Notes under the pieces: model-generated | Database searches by the model: none | Seen by the model: only the letters and a program-made list of their open reading frames with translations | Told to the model about the DNA's origin: nothing | Part shown: piece by piece, positions 16,429-25,072 of the stretch | Numbering within the stretch: position 1 is the stretch's first letter | How the letters are laid out: the number at the start of each line of letters is the position of its first letter | Source of the DNA: Prevotella sp. | GTDB lineage: Bacteria > Bacteroidota > Bacteroidia > Bacteroidales > Dysgonomonadaceae | Assembly (NCBI GenBank): GCA_031285625.1 | Contig: JAITVV010000057.1 | Location: forward strand, 1-53,582 | Length of the DNA stretch: 53,582 nt | Direction: 5' to 3' | Position numbers and translations under genes: made by a program

Positions 16429-17118
16429 ATGAAAAATATATACACAATCGGAGAATTAAAGCCATTGCAACCTGATCAAATAGGTGAAATAAAGAGGATG
16501 GTACCGTTTGTTGTGCCTTCCGGTTATATTGATATATTGCAAATGTATGGCTATGGGGATATAAATGAGTTTTTGATGTTAAATATTCCGGATGAGCATT
16601 ATCTGAATAATAACTTCAAAGATTATCTCGACCTTTGGGATTGGAAGTCTGAGTCTGATAAAACGATAGCATTATCAGGATTGATGATTTGTCTGACAAT
16701 CGATGGTGACATTGTTCTTTGCGTTGAGTCGTCTTATCCTTATTGGCTTTTACCACGCCACTCAAATGAAATTAAGCAATTTGAAAAACTGGAGGATATA
16801 TTAAATCTATTTTTCCGTGATCAGGAAGATATTTACTTTGATCCGTACTATGAAAAAAAAATGGAATACATATCTCTTATTAAGAATGATGATCTTGATA
16901 AGGAGTTGATAGACAAAATTCATCGTACTTTTTTAGAGAAATATACTCCGGATAAAGCATTTAATATAGGCGTACAGCCTAAATATATTTTTCAAGCAAT
17001 AGGTGGATGGGTTTATTTTGATTTGGCATATAAGAGCGCAATACGTGTTAGCTATCAACTTAAATATAAGGAGAAAGCTATCGAAGTAATAAATTTTATA
17101 AAAGGGTTTGTTGGATAA
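16429..17118 (+). CDS. SMI1/KNR4 (SUKH)-like protein
   Basis: The protein is 229 residues from ATG 16429. An in-frame ATG at 16399 would overlap the cinA stop codon and adds an unlikely leader. The N-terminal half has features of SUKH proteins: VVPSGYIDILQMYGYGDINEFL, a central WxWxS region, and CVESSYPYWLLP followed by FEKLEDILNLFF. SUKH proteins serve as toxin immunity proteins or housekeeping adaptors. No toxin gene is next to it, so a polymorphic-toxin role is not supported here. The match is by pattern only. It is probably co-transcribed with cinA. Confidence 0.55.
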   Translation: MKNIYTIGELKPLQPDQIGEIKRMVPFVVPSGYIDILQMYGYGDINEFLMLNIPDEHYLNNNFKDYLDLWDWKSESDKTIALSGLMICLTIDGDIVLCVESSYPYWLLPRHSNEIKQFEKLEDILNLFFRDQEDIYFDPYYEKKMEYISLIKNDDLDKELIDKIHRTFLEKYTPDKAFNIGVQPKYIFQAIGGWVYFDLAYKSAIRVSYQLKYKEKAIEVINFIKGFVG

Positions 17119-17145
17119 TATTAATATTACAGGCCTCTAATATAT

Positions 17146-17176
17146 AAAGTGACAAATAATAATGTCACTTTTTTTA
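17146..17176 (+). terminator. Rho-independent terminator
   Basis: AAAGTGACA (17146-17154) and TGTCACTTT (17163-17171) form a perfect 9-bp stem, followed by Ts. It ends the cinA-SUKH transcript. Confidence 0.75.
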
Positions 17177-17195
17177 TTGATACCCCTATAAAAGC

Positions 17196-17230
17196 ATTAC
17201 CTCCCCAAACGTCTCGTCTGTGGAGGTAAT
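17196..17230 (-). terminator. Hairpin after the outer membrane protein gene
   Basis: ATTACCTCC (17196-17204) and GGAGGTAAT (17222-17230) are perfectly complementary around a 17-base loop. On the minus strand the stem is followed by GCTTTT, a modest T-run, 48 bases after the stop codon. Confidence 0.5.
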
Positions 17231-17277
17231 TATGTAAACACAATCAATATTAAGTTTAATCTTAATATTATGAGAAA

Positions 17278-19605
17278 TTATTTCTTCGATCCGGACATAA
17301 TTCCGGCGTCTGTATCGTCATTATTCAATCGTTTGTTGCCTGCCTTGTACTGCCGTCCGAAATTCAGATTCATGGTGAAATTAACCACTACTATTTGTTT
17401 CAGATTGTCAGTGTAAACATAGGACTTATTTGGTGCAAGTGCTGAATAGTTTCGGCTGTCTTGCGAATAGCTCTTAGAGAATGGATTGAACATACCTACA
17501 TTAAGGCTCCATTTTTCGGCATTATATCCGGCCATTATAGTATGCAAACGTTCTCCTCTGTCCATTGTTTCTCCCCAGAAATTATTCCATCTTGTCCAAG
17601 CTTCGGCATTAAATATCCATTTCTTATAGTTTAACGTTACAGAACCACGAATACGCCAGTATCCATATGTATGCGTAAAGTCCTCTCCATAACTGATATA
17701 ACGGTTATATCCCGGTGCCATGCTTAAAGTCAGGTAATCACCAAATGGTTTCAGTTTAAAGTTAATTTCAGTATAAAGGCGGTGGAACCCTTTTTGGTTA
17801 ATATTGGTACGGATGAACTTACCTTCTTCAAATGTGATCTTTTCCATTATTGGTTTGTGATCATAACTGTACCGCATAAAGAATTCAGCTCCAAATATAC
17901 CTTTATTGAACCCAGCGTTTAATGTATTTGTATAGTACCATACTGTTCTCAGGTCAGGATTTCCTCTACGTATTTGTAGCGAATCTATTTCCTGTTCTAC
18001 ATTATTCAAGTCAGACAGAGATGGAGAATAACCCGATATATAACCATTGTAACGAATATATGCATTATCATTTATAGTATATGATACGCGTAGGTTAGGA
18101 CGGAATATATACTTTTTGTTACTATTTTCTCCCTGACTGTTATAAGTTCTCATAACACCCAGCCCGAAGGTATAATTAAATTTGTTTTTACGCAACTGAA
18201 ATTCAGCATATCCGTATGTTTCTGCAAAATTTAATCCAATATCTGTCGATACATTGCCCTCATAAGTATTGCTTGTGTAACTTTGAGTATGTTTTAGTCC
18301 GGCAGAAAATTTACCACTGGATAGAGTTTTTTCATAAATACCTTCGGCAATGAAAGAATATTTTTCGCCTAATACAGAAGAATATATATCTGTACTCAGC
18401 TCATTGTTGCGGCTTTCCTGATACAAGCGGGTTGACTTGGAATCAATATATGTTCCCACAGCATTGAATATCAATAACTGGTTATTCTTTAAGTTACGCT
18501 GATAGTATAAGTCTAGTGATGGCGAATAACTTCTCCATGTTGAATGATCTGATATAGAGAGCGGGTTATCCCTGTTGTCTGTTGAATATAGGAGACTGTT
18601 TCTATCCGAAAACTGATTGGGCGTTTTCTGATAGTTATTTCTGAATGTAGCATTGAAGAGATATTTATCTGTTTCATTTAGGCTGTAATTCAGAGCAACA
18701 TTTAACCTGTCGTCTTTAAATGTAGTTGGTACTCCTTCTTCTACACGTTTTAGAGTCTTATCAGGAAATATAAATGTTTCTTCATTCTCGCGTGTCCATT
18801 CTATATCCCGTCTTGACCAGTATGCATTCACTCCGAATTCTGATTTTTTGTGATTAACCTTTGCTGAAACAAAGTTTTCACCCCATCCCATATCCTGAAA
18901 GAATACATTCGCTAGATTTCCCGATAAGCTGCCTCCCGATTCTCTGCGACGTGTGATATAATCGATGACAGCTCCGGCATTACCATAGCGCATACCCGGA
19001 TCGTCGTGGTATTCTATGCGGATGATATCAGCAGGCTGAATAGCCACAACTTCGGCTACCGTGACTTCTACTCCATTTATTCGTAACTGTACAGGCTGAT
19101 CTCCAGGTATACTGACCGTATTGTCCAACGGATTGACGATGATTCGCGATAACTGAAGGTTGCGAAGTAATGTTATACCACTATTTGATGCTTTTATTTG
19201 AGCATCAGACGGGATTATAACTTTTCTGTCAGGTTTCTGTATAACTGCATTTGCTGTCACTGTAACATCATTTAGCGCAACATCTGAAGATTTAAGTGAG
19301 ACATCTCCCAAGTCAATATTTTGTTTTAAATCATTGATTGGAATATATGCTTTCTTATATCCTACATATGTTGCAGATAATATATATTCTCCATCGGTTA
19401 TATCATTGAAGGCAAAGAGACCTTTTGTGTCGGATGAAGCTCCTGCAACAAAAGTAGAATCTTGCTTAAGTAAAGCAATATTTGCAAATTCAATTGCATC
19501 ATGTGTATCTGTGTCTACAATGGTTCCTGATATTTTCCTCTGTGCCATTGTTGTTGAAATGATCACAGTTAGTATTGTAAGCAGGGTAATTAATCTTAAG
19601 TTCAT
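17278..19605 (-). CDS. TonB-dependent-receptor-like outer membrane beta-barrel protein
   Basis: The 775-residue protein has a signal peptide (STTMA|Q), a carboxypeptidase-regulatory-like domain (about 22-105; RKISGTIVDTDTHDAIEFAN), a plug-like region (about 110-210; ALNDVTVTA, LLRNLQLSRI, GDQPVQLRINGVEV) and a large C-terminal barrel of the outer-membrane-beta-barrel type 3 class. The start is set at 19605 because MNLRLITLLTILTVI begins the signal peptide; an upstream in-frame ATG adds a lysine-rich leader. There is no SusD partner, so it is more like the RagA-independent class of outer membrane receptors than a polysaccharide importer. Substrate unknown. Monocistronic. Confidence 0.85.
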   Translation of the reverse strand: MNLRLITLLTILTVIISTTMAQRKISGTIVDTDTHDAIEFANIALLKQDSTFVAGASSDTKGLFAFNDITDGEYILSATYVGYKKAYIPINDLKQNIDLGDVSLKSSDVALNDVTVTANAVIQKPDRKVIIPSDAQIKASNSGITLLRNLQLSRIIVNPLDNTVSIPGDQPVQLRINGVEVTVAEVVAIQPADIIRIEYHDDPGMRYGNAGAVIDYITRRRESGGSLSGNLANVFFQDMGWGENFVSAKVNHKKSEFGVNAYWSRRDIEWTRENEETFIFPDKTLKRVEEGVPTTFKDDRLNVALNYSLNETDKYLFNATFRNNYQKTPNQFSDRNSLLYSTDNRDNPLSISDHSTWRSYSPSLDLYYQRNLKNNQLLIFNAVGTYIDSKSTRLYQESRNNELSTDIYSSVLGEKYSFIAEGIYEKTLSSGKFSAGLKHTQSYTSNTYEGNVSTDIGLNFAETYGYAEFQLRKNKFNYTFGLGVMRTYNSQGENSNKKYIFRPNLRVSYTINDNAYIRYNGYISGYSPSLSDLNNVEQEIDSLQIRRGNPDLRTVWYYTNTLNAGFNKGIFGAEFFMRYSYDHKPIMEKITFEEGKFIRTNINQKGFHRLYTEINFKLKPFGDYLTLSMAPGYNRYISYGEDFTHTYGYWRIRGSVTLNYKKWIFNAEAWTRWNNFWGETMDRGERLHTIMAGYNAEKWSLNVGMFNPFSKSYSQDSRNYSALAPNKSYVYTDNLKQIVVVNFTMNLNFGRQYKAGNKRLNNDDTDAGIMSGSKK

Positions 19606-19861
19606 AATTCTAATTATTTCGATGTTTTTTTTCTTGTGTTTAATCTTATGACGTAACAACAAGAAAAAAGGTTACAGATCAAAACAATTTATTTTTTTCT
19701 TTTTACTTCTTAATCTTGCAAAACAATAGATATGCCAATTGTATACAGTGTTGATTATTAGTTTTTTAATTTGTATTCAATTTGTCCATTTTCGGTCAGT
19801 AATGCCCGAAAATAAATTGAGTTTTTTTGACCATGTCGTTAACTCCTAAAAAATATTGCAG

Positions 19862-19869
19862 TATCTTTG
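19862..19869 (+). promoter_or_regulatory. -7 box for rnpA-yidD
   Basis: TATCTTTG matches TAnnTTTG, giving a start near 19876 and a leader of about 10 bases before the ATG at 19886. It lies inside the longer open frame that begins at 19856 and so decides the start of rnpA. Confidence 0.6.
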
Positions 19870-19885
19870 CCTCTCATTTTATATA

Positions 19886-20308
19886 ATGGAAATAAAGGAT
19901 AAACATCAAGATAATAGTTTTTCGAAAGAAGAAAAGTTATGCGGAACAAAGTCTATTGACAGGCTTTTTGCTTCGGGTAATTCATTTATCTCATATCCTT
20001 TGAGGATTGTTTATTTATTAGAAGATAAGGTTGATTATAATGAACAGGCTATATCAGTTCTGATTAGTGTTTCTAAACGGAAGTTTAAACGTGCTGTAAA
20101 GCGTAACAGAGTGAAACGGCTGATCAGGGAAGCATATCGTTTGAATAAAACAGAGTATCTTGATTTTCTGCATACACACAATAAAAGCTTAAATATTGCA
20201 TTCCTTTATCTCAAAAATGAATTACCGGCATTTTCTGAAATAGAAAAATCAATAAAAAAAGCTATCATCTTGTTGAATGAACGGATGGAAAAAGGAGGGG
20301 AGTCATGA
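19886..20308 (+). CDS. rnpA: Ribonuclease P protein component
   Basis: The protein is 140 residues from ATG 19886, chosen because the -7 box at 19862-19869 excludes an upstream in-frame ATG. It contains the RNR signature [18 protein letters not shown] (residues 68-85) and the N-terminal [17 protein letters not shown] segment of the family. It binds the RNase P RNA and aids 5' processing of tRNA precursors. Its stop codon overlaps the yidD start by 4 bases (ATGA), indicating translational coupling. This rnpA-yidD pairing is widely conserved. Confidence 0.95.
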   Translation: MEIKDKHQDNSFSKEEKLCGTKSIDRLFASGNSFISYPLRIVYLLEDKVDYNEQAISVLISVSKRKFKRAVKRNRVKRLIREAYRLNKTEYLDFLHTHNKSLNIAFLYLKNELPAFSEIEKSIKKAIILLNERMEKGGES

Positions 20309-20526
20309 AAAAGTTTTTATCCTGGGTATTATTACTACCTGTGTACTTTTACAAATATAGTATCTCTCCTATGTTGCCGCCTTCTTGCCGGTATACCCCA
20401 ACTTGTTCAGAATATGCTATTCAGGCCATTAAAAAATACGGCCCTTTTAAAGGACTGTGGCTGGCCACAAAACGTATTCTTCGTTGCAATCCTTGGGGAG
20501 GACATGGCTATGATCCGGTACCGTAA
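20305..20526 (+). CDS. yidD: Membrane protein insertion efficiency factor YidD
   Basis: This 73-residue protein has the YidD pattern: an N-terminal amphipathic or membrane-associated segment, then [20 protein letters not shown] followed by [11 protein letters not shown], with [13 protein letters not shown] at the C-terminus. Three cysteines (28, 34 and 61) lie at the family positions. It assists YidC-dependent insertion at the inner membrane. It overlaps rnpA by 4 bases, and a hairpin terminator follows the stop. Confidence 0.95.
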   Translation: MKKFLSWVLLLPVYFYKYSISPMLPPSCRYTPTCSEYAIQAIKKYGPFKGLWLATKRILRCNPWGGHGYDPVP

Positions 20527-20533
20527 TATAAAA

Positions 20534-20567
20534 ATAACTCTCTCCGGAATAATCCAAAGAGAGTTAT
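20534..20567. terminator. Bidirectional terminator
   Basis: ATAACTCTCT (20534-20543) and AGAGAGTTAT (20558-20567) form a 10-bp stem between yidD and the convergent coiled-coil protein gene. T-runs are weak, so efficiency is uncertain. Confidence 0.6.
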
Positions 20568-20594
20568 CACCCATTATTAAATCAGATTTAGAAA

Positions 20595-20975
20595 TTAAAT
20601 AGCGCTTTTAGCTCTTATTCTAGCAATCTCTTCATCTGCTTTTCTTTGTATTTTATTTTTTGTTTTTTCTGCTTTTCGTTTAGCCATAGCTATGGATTTT
20701 TCTCCATTCTTTTGCGCATTTTCAGCTCCTTTTTTGGTATCCTGTTCCATTTTTTTCTTGGCATCCTGAGCAGCCTTCTTTTTATCAATTTCTACTTGCT
20801 TTTTAGCATCTTCTATTTCTTGTCGCATTTTTGAATCTGCATCTGCAGATTCTTTCGCAGCCTTAGTGCGTATACTTTCTATTTGTATAGCTGTTTTTTC
20901 ACTGACGACTATATCTTGTGCATGTGCTGTAGCCATTATTGCTAAGAATAGCAGGCAGGTGAGTAACTTCTTCAT
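20595..20975 (-). CDS. Small secreted coiled-coil protein, Lys/Ala/Glu-rich
   Basis: This 126-residue protein has a signal peptide (about 1-19, ATAHA|Q). The mature part is almost entirely helical and highly charged, with lysine, alanine, glutamate and aspartate in heptad-like order (for example DAKKQVEIDKKKAAQDAKKK), so a long coiled coil in the periplasm is expected. It has no cysteine in the mature part and no catalytic motif. I do not recognise a family, and low complexity makes similarity searches unreliable. A -7 box on the minus strand lies at 21032-21039. Confidence 0.7.
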   Translation of the reverse strand: MKKLLTCLLFLAIMATAHAQDIVVSEKTAIQIESIRTKAAKESADADSKMRQEIEDAKKQVEIDKKKAAQDAKKKMEQDTKKGAENAQKNGEKSIAMAKRKAEKTKNKIQRKADEEIARIRAKSAI

Positions 20976-21314
20976 AACTCTAAAATAATTAAGTGTTAGT
21001 TTGCAATTAACCAGTTTCTCAGTTCGGGCGTCAAAGATAATATATTTTTATATTAAAAAAAGCGAAGCAAATCTTGCGTTTTTATATCTTATTGTGTATT
21101 TGTTTGTTATGCTGTTGTTTTTATGATTTTTTTGTGTACAAGATTATTTTATGTCTTTATGATTATTTAAATCTTATAGATTGTGACTATATGATTAAAT
21201 TTTAAAATTCAAAAAATACTGTATTAAAAGCTTTAAATGTGTTTGTTTTTCCAGAAACAATTTGTTATTTTGAGTGGGAATATGTTCACAAAACTTCAAA
21301 TCCTTATTTAGATA
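20976..21314. other. AT-rich intergenic region
   Basis: These 339 bases separate the coiled-coil gene and the AraC-type regulator, which are divergently transcribed. A -7 box for the minus-strand gene lies at 21032-21039. The rest is very AT-rich with no gene, repeat or clear plus-strand TAnnTTTG box. A short open frame at 21239-21424 has no coding character and overlaps the regulator gene. Confidence 0.6.
21032..21039 (-). promoter_or_regulatory. -7 box for the coiled-coil protein gene
   Basis: The minus strand reads TATCTTTG, matching TAnnTTTG. The transcript would start near 21025 with a leader of about 50 bases. Confidence 0.5.
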
Positions 21315-22193
21315 ATGAAAGATTCAATATTAAGGGAGGTTACACCACTCTCAAAGAGGGATTGCTTCATGATATTTTCGCGGGTAAAACAACACTTCAC
21401 TTTTCCTGTACATGTGCATGCTGAATTTGAACTTAATTTTATTGAAAATGGGGCCAGGGCAAAACGTATAGTAGGCGATAGTATTGAAGAAATAGACGAA
21501 CTGGAGCTTACCTTAATTACTGGGTCTAATCTTGAACATGGCTGGCTGGATCATAAATGCACATCAGAAGAAATTAAAGAAATAACCATCCAGTTTCATG
21601 CAGATTTGTTTAACGAAGAGTTGTTGCAGAAAAATCAATTCAGGACAGTGAAAGAAATGTTCGAGAAGGCTATGCTCGGTGTTACTTTTACAAAGGGAAC
21701 GATTGAATCAATGAAAGATAGGCTGTATTCTCTGGCTTCCGAACCGGAAGGGGCACATTCGGTATTGAATTTATTTGGCATATTATATGACTTATCCTTG
21801 TCCCCAATGCGCGAGTTATCTAGTCGTTCATTTAATGGGCAAGAGCAAAACTATGATAGCCGGAGAATTGAACGCGCCTATAATTATATGTTGGCAAATT
21901 ATAATAATGAAGTTCGTTTAAGTGATATTGCAGATCTGGTGGGGATGACAGAAGTTGCATTTAGTCGTTTTATAAAACAACGTACCGGACGAAATTTCAT
22001 TGATTCGTTAAATGATATACGTCTGGGGCATGCTACCCGTATGTTGGTTGACACAACTCATAGTATTGCTGAGATTAGTATGATCTGTGGGTTCAATAAT
22101 CTATCAAATTTTAATAGAATATTTAAGAAGAAAAAAAGTTGTACCCCTCGTGAATTCAGGGATAACTATAAAGAGTCTAAGTATTTTGTTTAA
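21315..22193 (+). CDS. AraC family transcriptional regulator of the mannan locus
   Basis: This 292-residue protein has an N-terminal cupin-like sensing domain (about 20-110; FPVHVHAEFELNFIENG, then NLEHGWLDH) and a C-terminal AraC double helix-turn-helix (about 188-288; RLSDIADLVGMTEVAFSRFI and SIAEISMICGFNNLSNFNRIF, ending with the family PREFRDNY). Such regulators bind a sugar and activate nearby genes. It lies directly upstream of the mannan genes on the same strand, so a mannan-derived sugar is the likely signal. Three copies of AAAAAAGTAT in the following gap are candidate binding sites. Confidence 0.88.
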   Translation: MKDSILREVTPLSKRDCFMIFSRVKQHFTFPVHVHAEFELNFIENGARAKRIVGDSIEEIDELELTLITGSNLEHGWLDHKCTSEEIKEITIQFHADLFNEELLQKNQFRTVKEMFEKAMLGVTFTKGTIESMKDRLYSLASEPEGAHSVLNLFGILYDLSLSPMRELSSRSFNGQEQNYDSRRIERAYNYMLANYNNEVRLSDIADLVGMTEVAFSRFIKQRTGRNFIDSLNDIRLGHATRMLVDTTHSIAEISMICGFNNLSNFNRIFKKKKSCTPREFRDNYKESKYFV

Positions 22194-22228
22194 AAATGCT
22201 TTGACACTTAAATAAGATTGTGGAAAAT

Positions 22229-22261
22229 ACTCTCTTTGTTTTTAACAAGGAGGGTTTTTTG
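22229..22261 (+). terminator. Terminator after the AraC-type regulator
   Basis: CTCTCTTTGTT pairs with AACAAGGAGGG around TTT, using two G-T wobbles, and is followed by TTTTTT. Confidence 0.65.
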
Positions 22262-22297
22262 TTTTAGGGTACTTGGATCTTTAGGATAATGTATATT

Positions 22298-22491
22298 AAA
22301 AAAGTATCATGTTGTTCTATTTTGAATTTGTTCGTATAATCTTTTTTATTATTATATTTTGTGATGATTTACATATTTATATCTATAGAAAAAATATTAT
22401 AATTGGTTAAAATAGTATTTGTAAAAAAGTATTATCATCTATAAATTTGTACTATCAATTTATAGAATATTTGAGTAAATAAAAAAAGTAT
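22298..22491. promoter_or_regulatory. Three direct AAAAAAGTAT repeats (candidate AraC-regulator sites)
   Basis: AAAAAAGTAT occurs at 22298-22307, 22423-22432 and 22482-22491. The middle copy lies between the -33 and -7 elements of the mannan promoter. AraC-family proteins usually bind direct repeats, which fits, but the repeat is A-rich and could be chance in this AT-rich region. Confidence 0.35.
22418..22449 (+). promoter_or_regulatory. Mannan operon promoter
   Basis: TTTG (22418-22421) and TAAATTTG (22442-22449) are separated by 20 bases, a full match to the Bacteroidota TTTG-N19-21-TAnnTTTG promoter. Transcription would begin near 22456. An inverted repeat, CTATAAATT (22439-22447) and AATTTATAG (22457-22465), spans the -7 box and start site and may be an operator. 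Confidence 0.7.
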
Positions 22492-22527
22492 AACATAATC
22501 CTTGTCCTTAGCGCATCAATTCTAAAC

Positions 22528-23832
22528 ATGTCACCTATGAATAAACTAATCCTATTTACAATCGTGGTCTTATGCTTTCTCTCTTGTAATGGTAATAAAA
22601 ACTCAATTGTATCCGAACCTGCTTTCGTAAAACAGAAAGACGGTCATTTTGTGATAAACAACAAACCATATTATTTTATTGGTACTAACTATTGGTTTGG
22701 TGCTATTCTTGGTTCTACAGGAGAAGGAGGTAATCGCGAACGATTGCTCAAGGAATTAGATTTTATGAAAGAAAATGGTATCAATAATCTTCGTGTTTTG
22801 GTGGGTGCTGATGGTATTGCAGGACAGGAAGTAAAAGTGAGGCCAACATTGCAAACCGCTCCGGGTATCTATAATGATACCATATTTGATGGGCTCGATT
22901 TCTTTATGGCCGAATTAGGTAAACGTGACATGCATGCGGTGCTTTATCTTAACAATAGTTGGGAATGGAGCGGGGGATATGGGCAATATCTCAATTGGGC
23001 AGGCAAAGGCGATGTTCCTGAAAAGGGAGTCCATGATTGGCCAGTCTTTGTAAAACATGTGGCGCAATATGCTGATTGTGATAGTTGCCACTCTATGTTC
23101 CTTAATCATGTAAGTCATGTAATATCACGTACAAATAAATATACAGGGAAAAAATATACAGAAGACACTGCATTGATGGCATGGCAGGTAGGTAATGAGC
23201 CTCGGGTGTTCAGCAATGAAGGTAAACCGGGATTTAAGAAGTGGCTGAGAGAAACAACAGCTTTGATCCGCTCTTTGGATTCCAATCATTTGATATCAAT
23301 CGGTAACGAAGGTTTTATGGGATCGGAAGGAGATATGCAGCTATTTGAAGATATACATGTCGATCCGAATGTAGATTATTTAACTATACATATTTGGCCT
23401 AAGAACTGGAGCTGGATTGATATTACTAAAATTACACAATCTGTAGATACAGCTATTGTAAGAACAAATAAATATATCGATGATCATATGGCTATTGCTA
23501 AAAAATTAAATAAGCCAATGACTATTGAAGAATTCGGATACCCTCGTGATAATCATAAATATACTTTAGATGACCCTGTTACCGCCCGTGATAAATATTA
23601 TGCAAATATATTTTCCCATATAGTAGCTGCGTCAAAAGAAAATGAAAATCTTGCAGGTTGTAATTTCTGGGCATGGGGTGGTTTTGGACGTCCGGCTCAT
23701 GAGTTTTGGAAACCTTGGGACGACTATGTAGGTGACCCATCCCAAGAAGAACAGGGGCTAAACTCTGTCTTTGATACAGATTCCACGATCAAAATTATAA
23801 AAGAGTATGCAGATCAGCTAAAAATGAAATAA
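22528..23832 (+). CDS. GH5 (subfamily 7-like) endo-beta-mannanase lipoprotein
   Basis: This 434-residue protein has a lipoprotein signal ending LCFLSC (Cys20) and a single GH5 barrel. The acid/base is Glu224 in WQVGNEPR, and the nucleophile is Glu335 in MTIEEFGYPR. The GTNYWFGAILG opening and the NFWAWGGFGRP segment are typical of GH5_7 mannanases. It would cut beta-1,4-mannan or glucomannan at the cell surface or periplasm. An in-frame ATG at 22537 gives a more usual signal peptide start and is also possible. It is the first gene of the mannan operon, followed after 45 bases by the GH130 gene. Confidence 0.9.
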   Translation: MSPMNKLILFTIVVLCFLSCNGNKNSIVSEPAFVKQKDGHFVINNKPYYFIGTNYWFGAILGSTGEGGNRERLLKELDFMKENGINNLRVLVGADGIAGQEVKVRPTLQTAPGIYNDTIFDGLDFFMAELGKRDMHAVLYLNNSWEWSGGYGQYLNWAGKGDVPEKGVHDWPVFVKHVAQYADCDSCHSMFLNHVSHVISRTNKYTGKKYTEDTALMAWQVGNEPRVFSNEGKPGFKKWLRETTALIRSLDSNHLISIGNEGFMGSEGDMQLFEDIHVDPNVDYLTIHIWPKNWSWIDITKITQSVDTAIVRTNKYIDDHMAIAKKLNKPMTIEEFGYPRDNHKYTLDDPVTARDKYYANIFSHIVAASKENENLAGCNFWAWGGFGRPAHEFWKPWDDYVGDPSQEEQGLNSVFDTDSTIKIIKEYADQLKMK

Positions 23833-23877
23833 GACTTAATCACAAATTATTTAGGTAAAATATTAAAAAAGAAAAGA

Positions 23878-25047
23878 ATGAGCAACCTATTCAAAAATCG
23901 TCTTGAAACTGTAACAACAGAATATGAGAAATTAATTACACAAAAAAATGAATCTATATTGCCTGGAAACGGCATTTTCGAACGATATAAAAATCCTGTA
24001 CTGACAGCAGATCATACTCCTGTATTCTGGCGTTATGATATGAACGAGCAGACTAATCCGTTCTTTATGGAGCGCTTTGGTATCAACGGAACTTTCAATG
24101 CAGGGGCAATTAAGTGGAATGACAAATATATTATGGCTGTACGTGTAGAAGGTAATGACCGTAAATCATTCTTTGCAATTGCAGAAAGTCCCAATGGTAT
24201 TGATAATTTTCGTTTTTGGGATTATCCTATTACTATGCCTGAAACGGATAGTCCGGACACAAATGTATATGATATGCGCCTGACAGCTCATCAAGATGGT
24301 TGGATATACGGGTTATTCTGTTCTGAACGGAAAGATCCGAATGCTCCTGCCGGAGACTTATCTTCAGCTGTAGCGGCTGCAGGAATAGCACGTACACAAG
24401 ATTTAAAAAACTGGGAACGACTTCCCGATCTCAAAACGAAAAGCCAACAACGAAATGTCGTACTTCACCCCGAATTTGTAGATGGTAAATATGCTCTTTA
24501 TACACGACCGCAGGATGGTTTCATCGATGCCGGGAGCGGAGGAGGAATAGGTTGGGCATTAGTTGATAATATGACGAATGCAGAAGTAAAGGAAGAGAAA
24601 ATTATCAACTTTCGTCATTACCATACTATCAAAGAATTAAAAAACGGTGAGGGGCCTCATCCTATTAAAACATCAAAAGGATGGCTTCATCTGGCACATG
24701 GCGTACGTGCTTGTGCTGCCGGATTAAGATATGTTTTATATCTTTATATGACCGATCTGGAACAGCCGGATAAACTAATTGCTGAACCCGCAGGACACCT
24801 AATGGCACCTATGGATGAAGAGCGGGTAGGGGATGTATCTAATGTCTTATTCACAAATGGATGGATAGCAGATGAAGACGGTACAGTGTATATTTATTAT
24901 GCTTCATGCGATACACGTATGCATGTAGCTGTATCTTCTGTCGATCGTCTGGTTGATTATTGTCTGAATACGGCTCCTGATGGCTACCGTTCTGCAACAT
25001 CCGTACAGATACTGAATACTATTATAAAGAATAACCTTGAATTATAA
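23878..25047 (+). CDS. 4-O-beta-D-mannosyl-D-glucose phosphorylase (GH130)
   Basis: The 389-residue cytoplasmic protein lacks a signal peptide and matches GH130 subfamily 1. Asp132 in NVYDMRLT corresponds to the catalytic Asp131 of the Bacteroides fragilis enzyme, and NGTFNAGAI and [20 protein letters not shown] are conserved blocks. It phosphorolyses beta-mannosyl-1,4-glucose to mannose 1-phosphate and glucose, saving ATP. In B. fragilis the same enzyme works with a mannanase, a transporter and a cellobiose 2-epimerase, all of which are present here. It is followed by the transporter gene after 25 bases. Confidence 0.93.
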   Translation: MSNLFKNRLETVTTEYEKLITQKNESILPGNGIFERYKNPVLTADHTPVFWRYDMNEQTNPFFMERFGINGTFNAGAIKWNDKYIMAVRVEGNDRKSFFAIAESPNGIDNFRFWDYPITMPETDSPDTNVYDMRLTAHQDGWIYGLFCSERKDPNAPAGDLSSAVAAAGIARTQDLKNWERLPDLKTKSQQRNVVLHPEFVDGKYALYTRPQDGFIDAGSGGGIGWALVDNMTNAEVKEEKIINFRHYHTIKELKNGEGPHPIKTSKGWLHLAHGVRACAAGLRYVLYLYMTDLEQPDKLIAEPAGHLMAPMDEERVGDVSNVLFTNGWIADEDGTVYIYYASCDTRMHVAVSSVDRLVDYCLNTAPDGYRSATSVQILNTIIKNNLEL

Positions 25048-25072
25048 GCTTTAGCTAACAGCTAATAAAACC

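Larger units (their letters stand above)
22194..22527. other. Regulatory region upstream of the mannan operon
   Basis: These 334 bases contain a terminator for the AraC gene, a near-consensus promoter (22418-22449), three direct copies of AAAAAAGTAT and a 9-bp inverted repeat around the -7 box. No gene is seen. Confidence 0.6.

Noticed and set aside
16429-17118. Polymorphic toxin immunity gene
   Set aside because: The protein looks SUKH-like, but no toxin or secretion gene is adjacent, and it sits behind cinA as a probable housekeeping unit.
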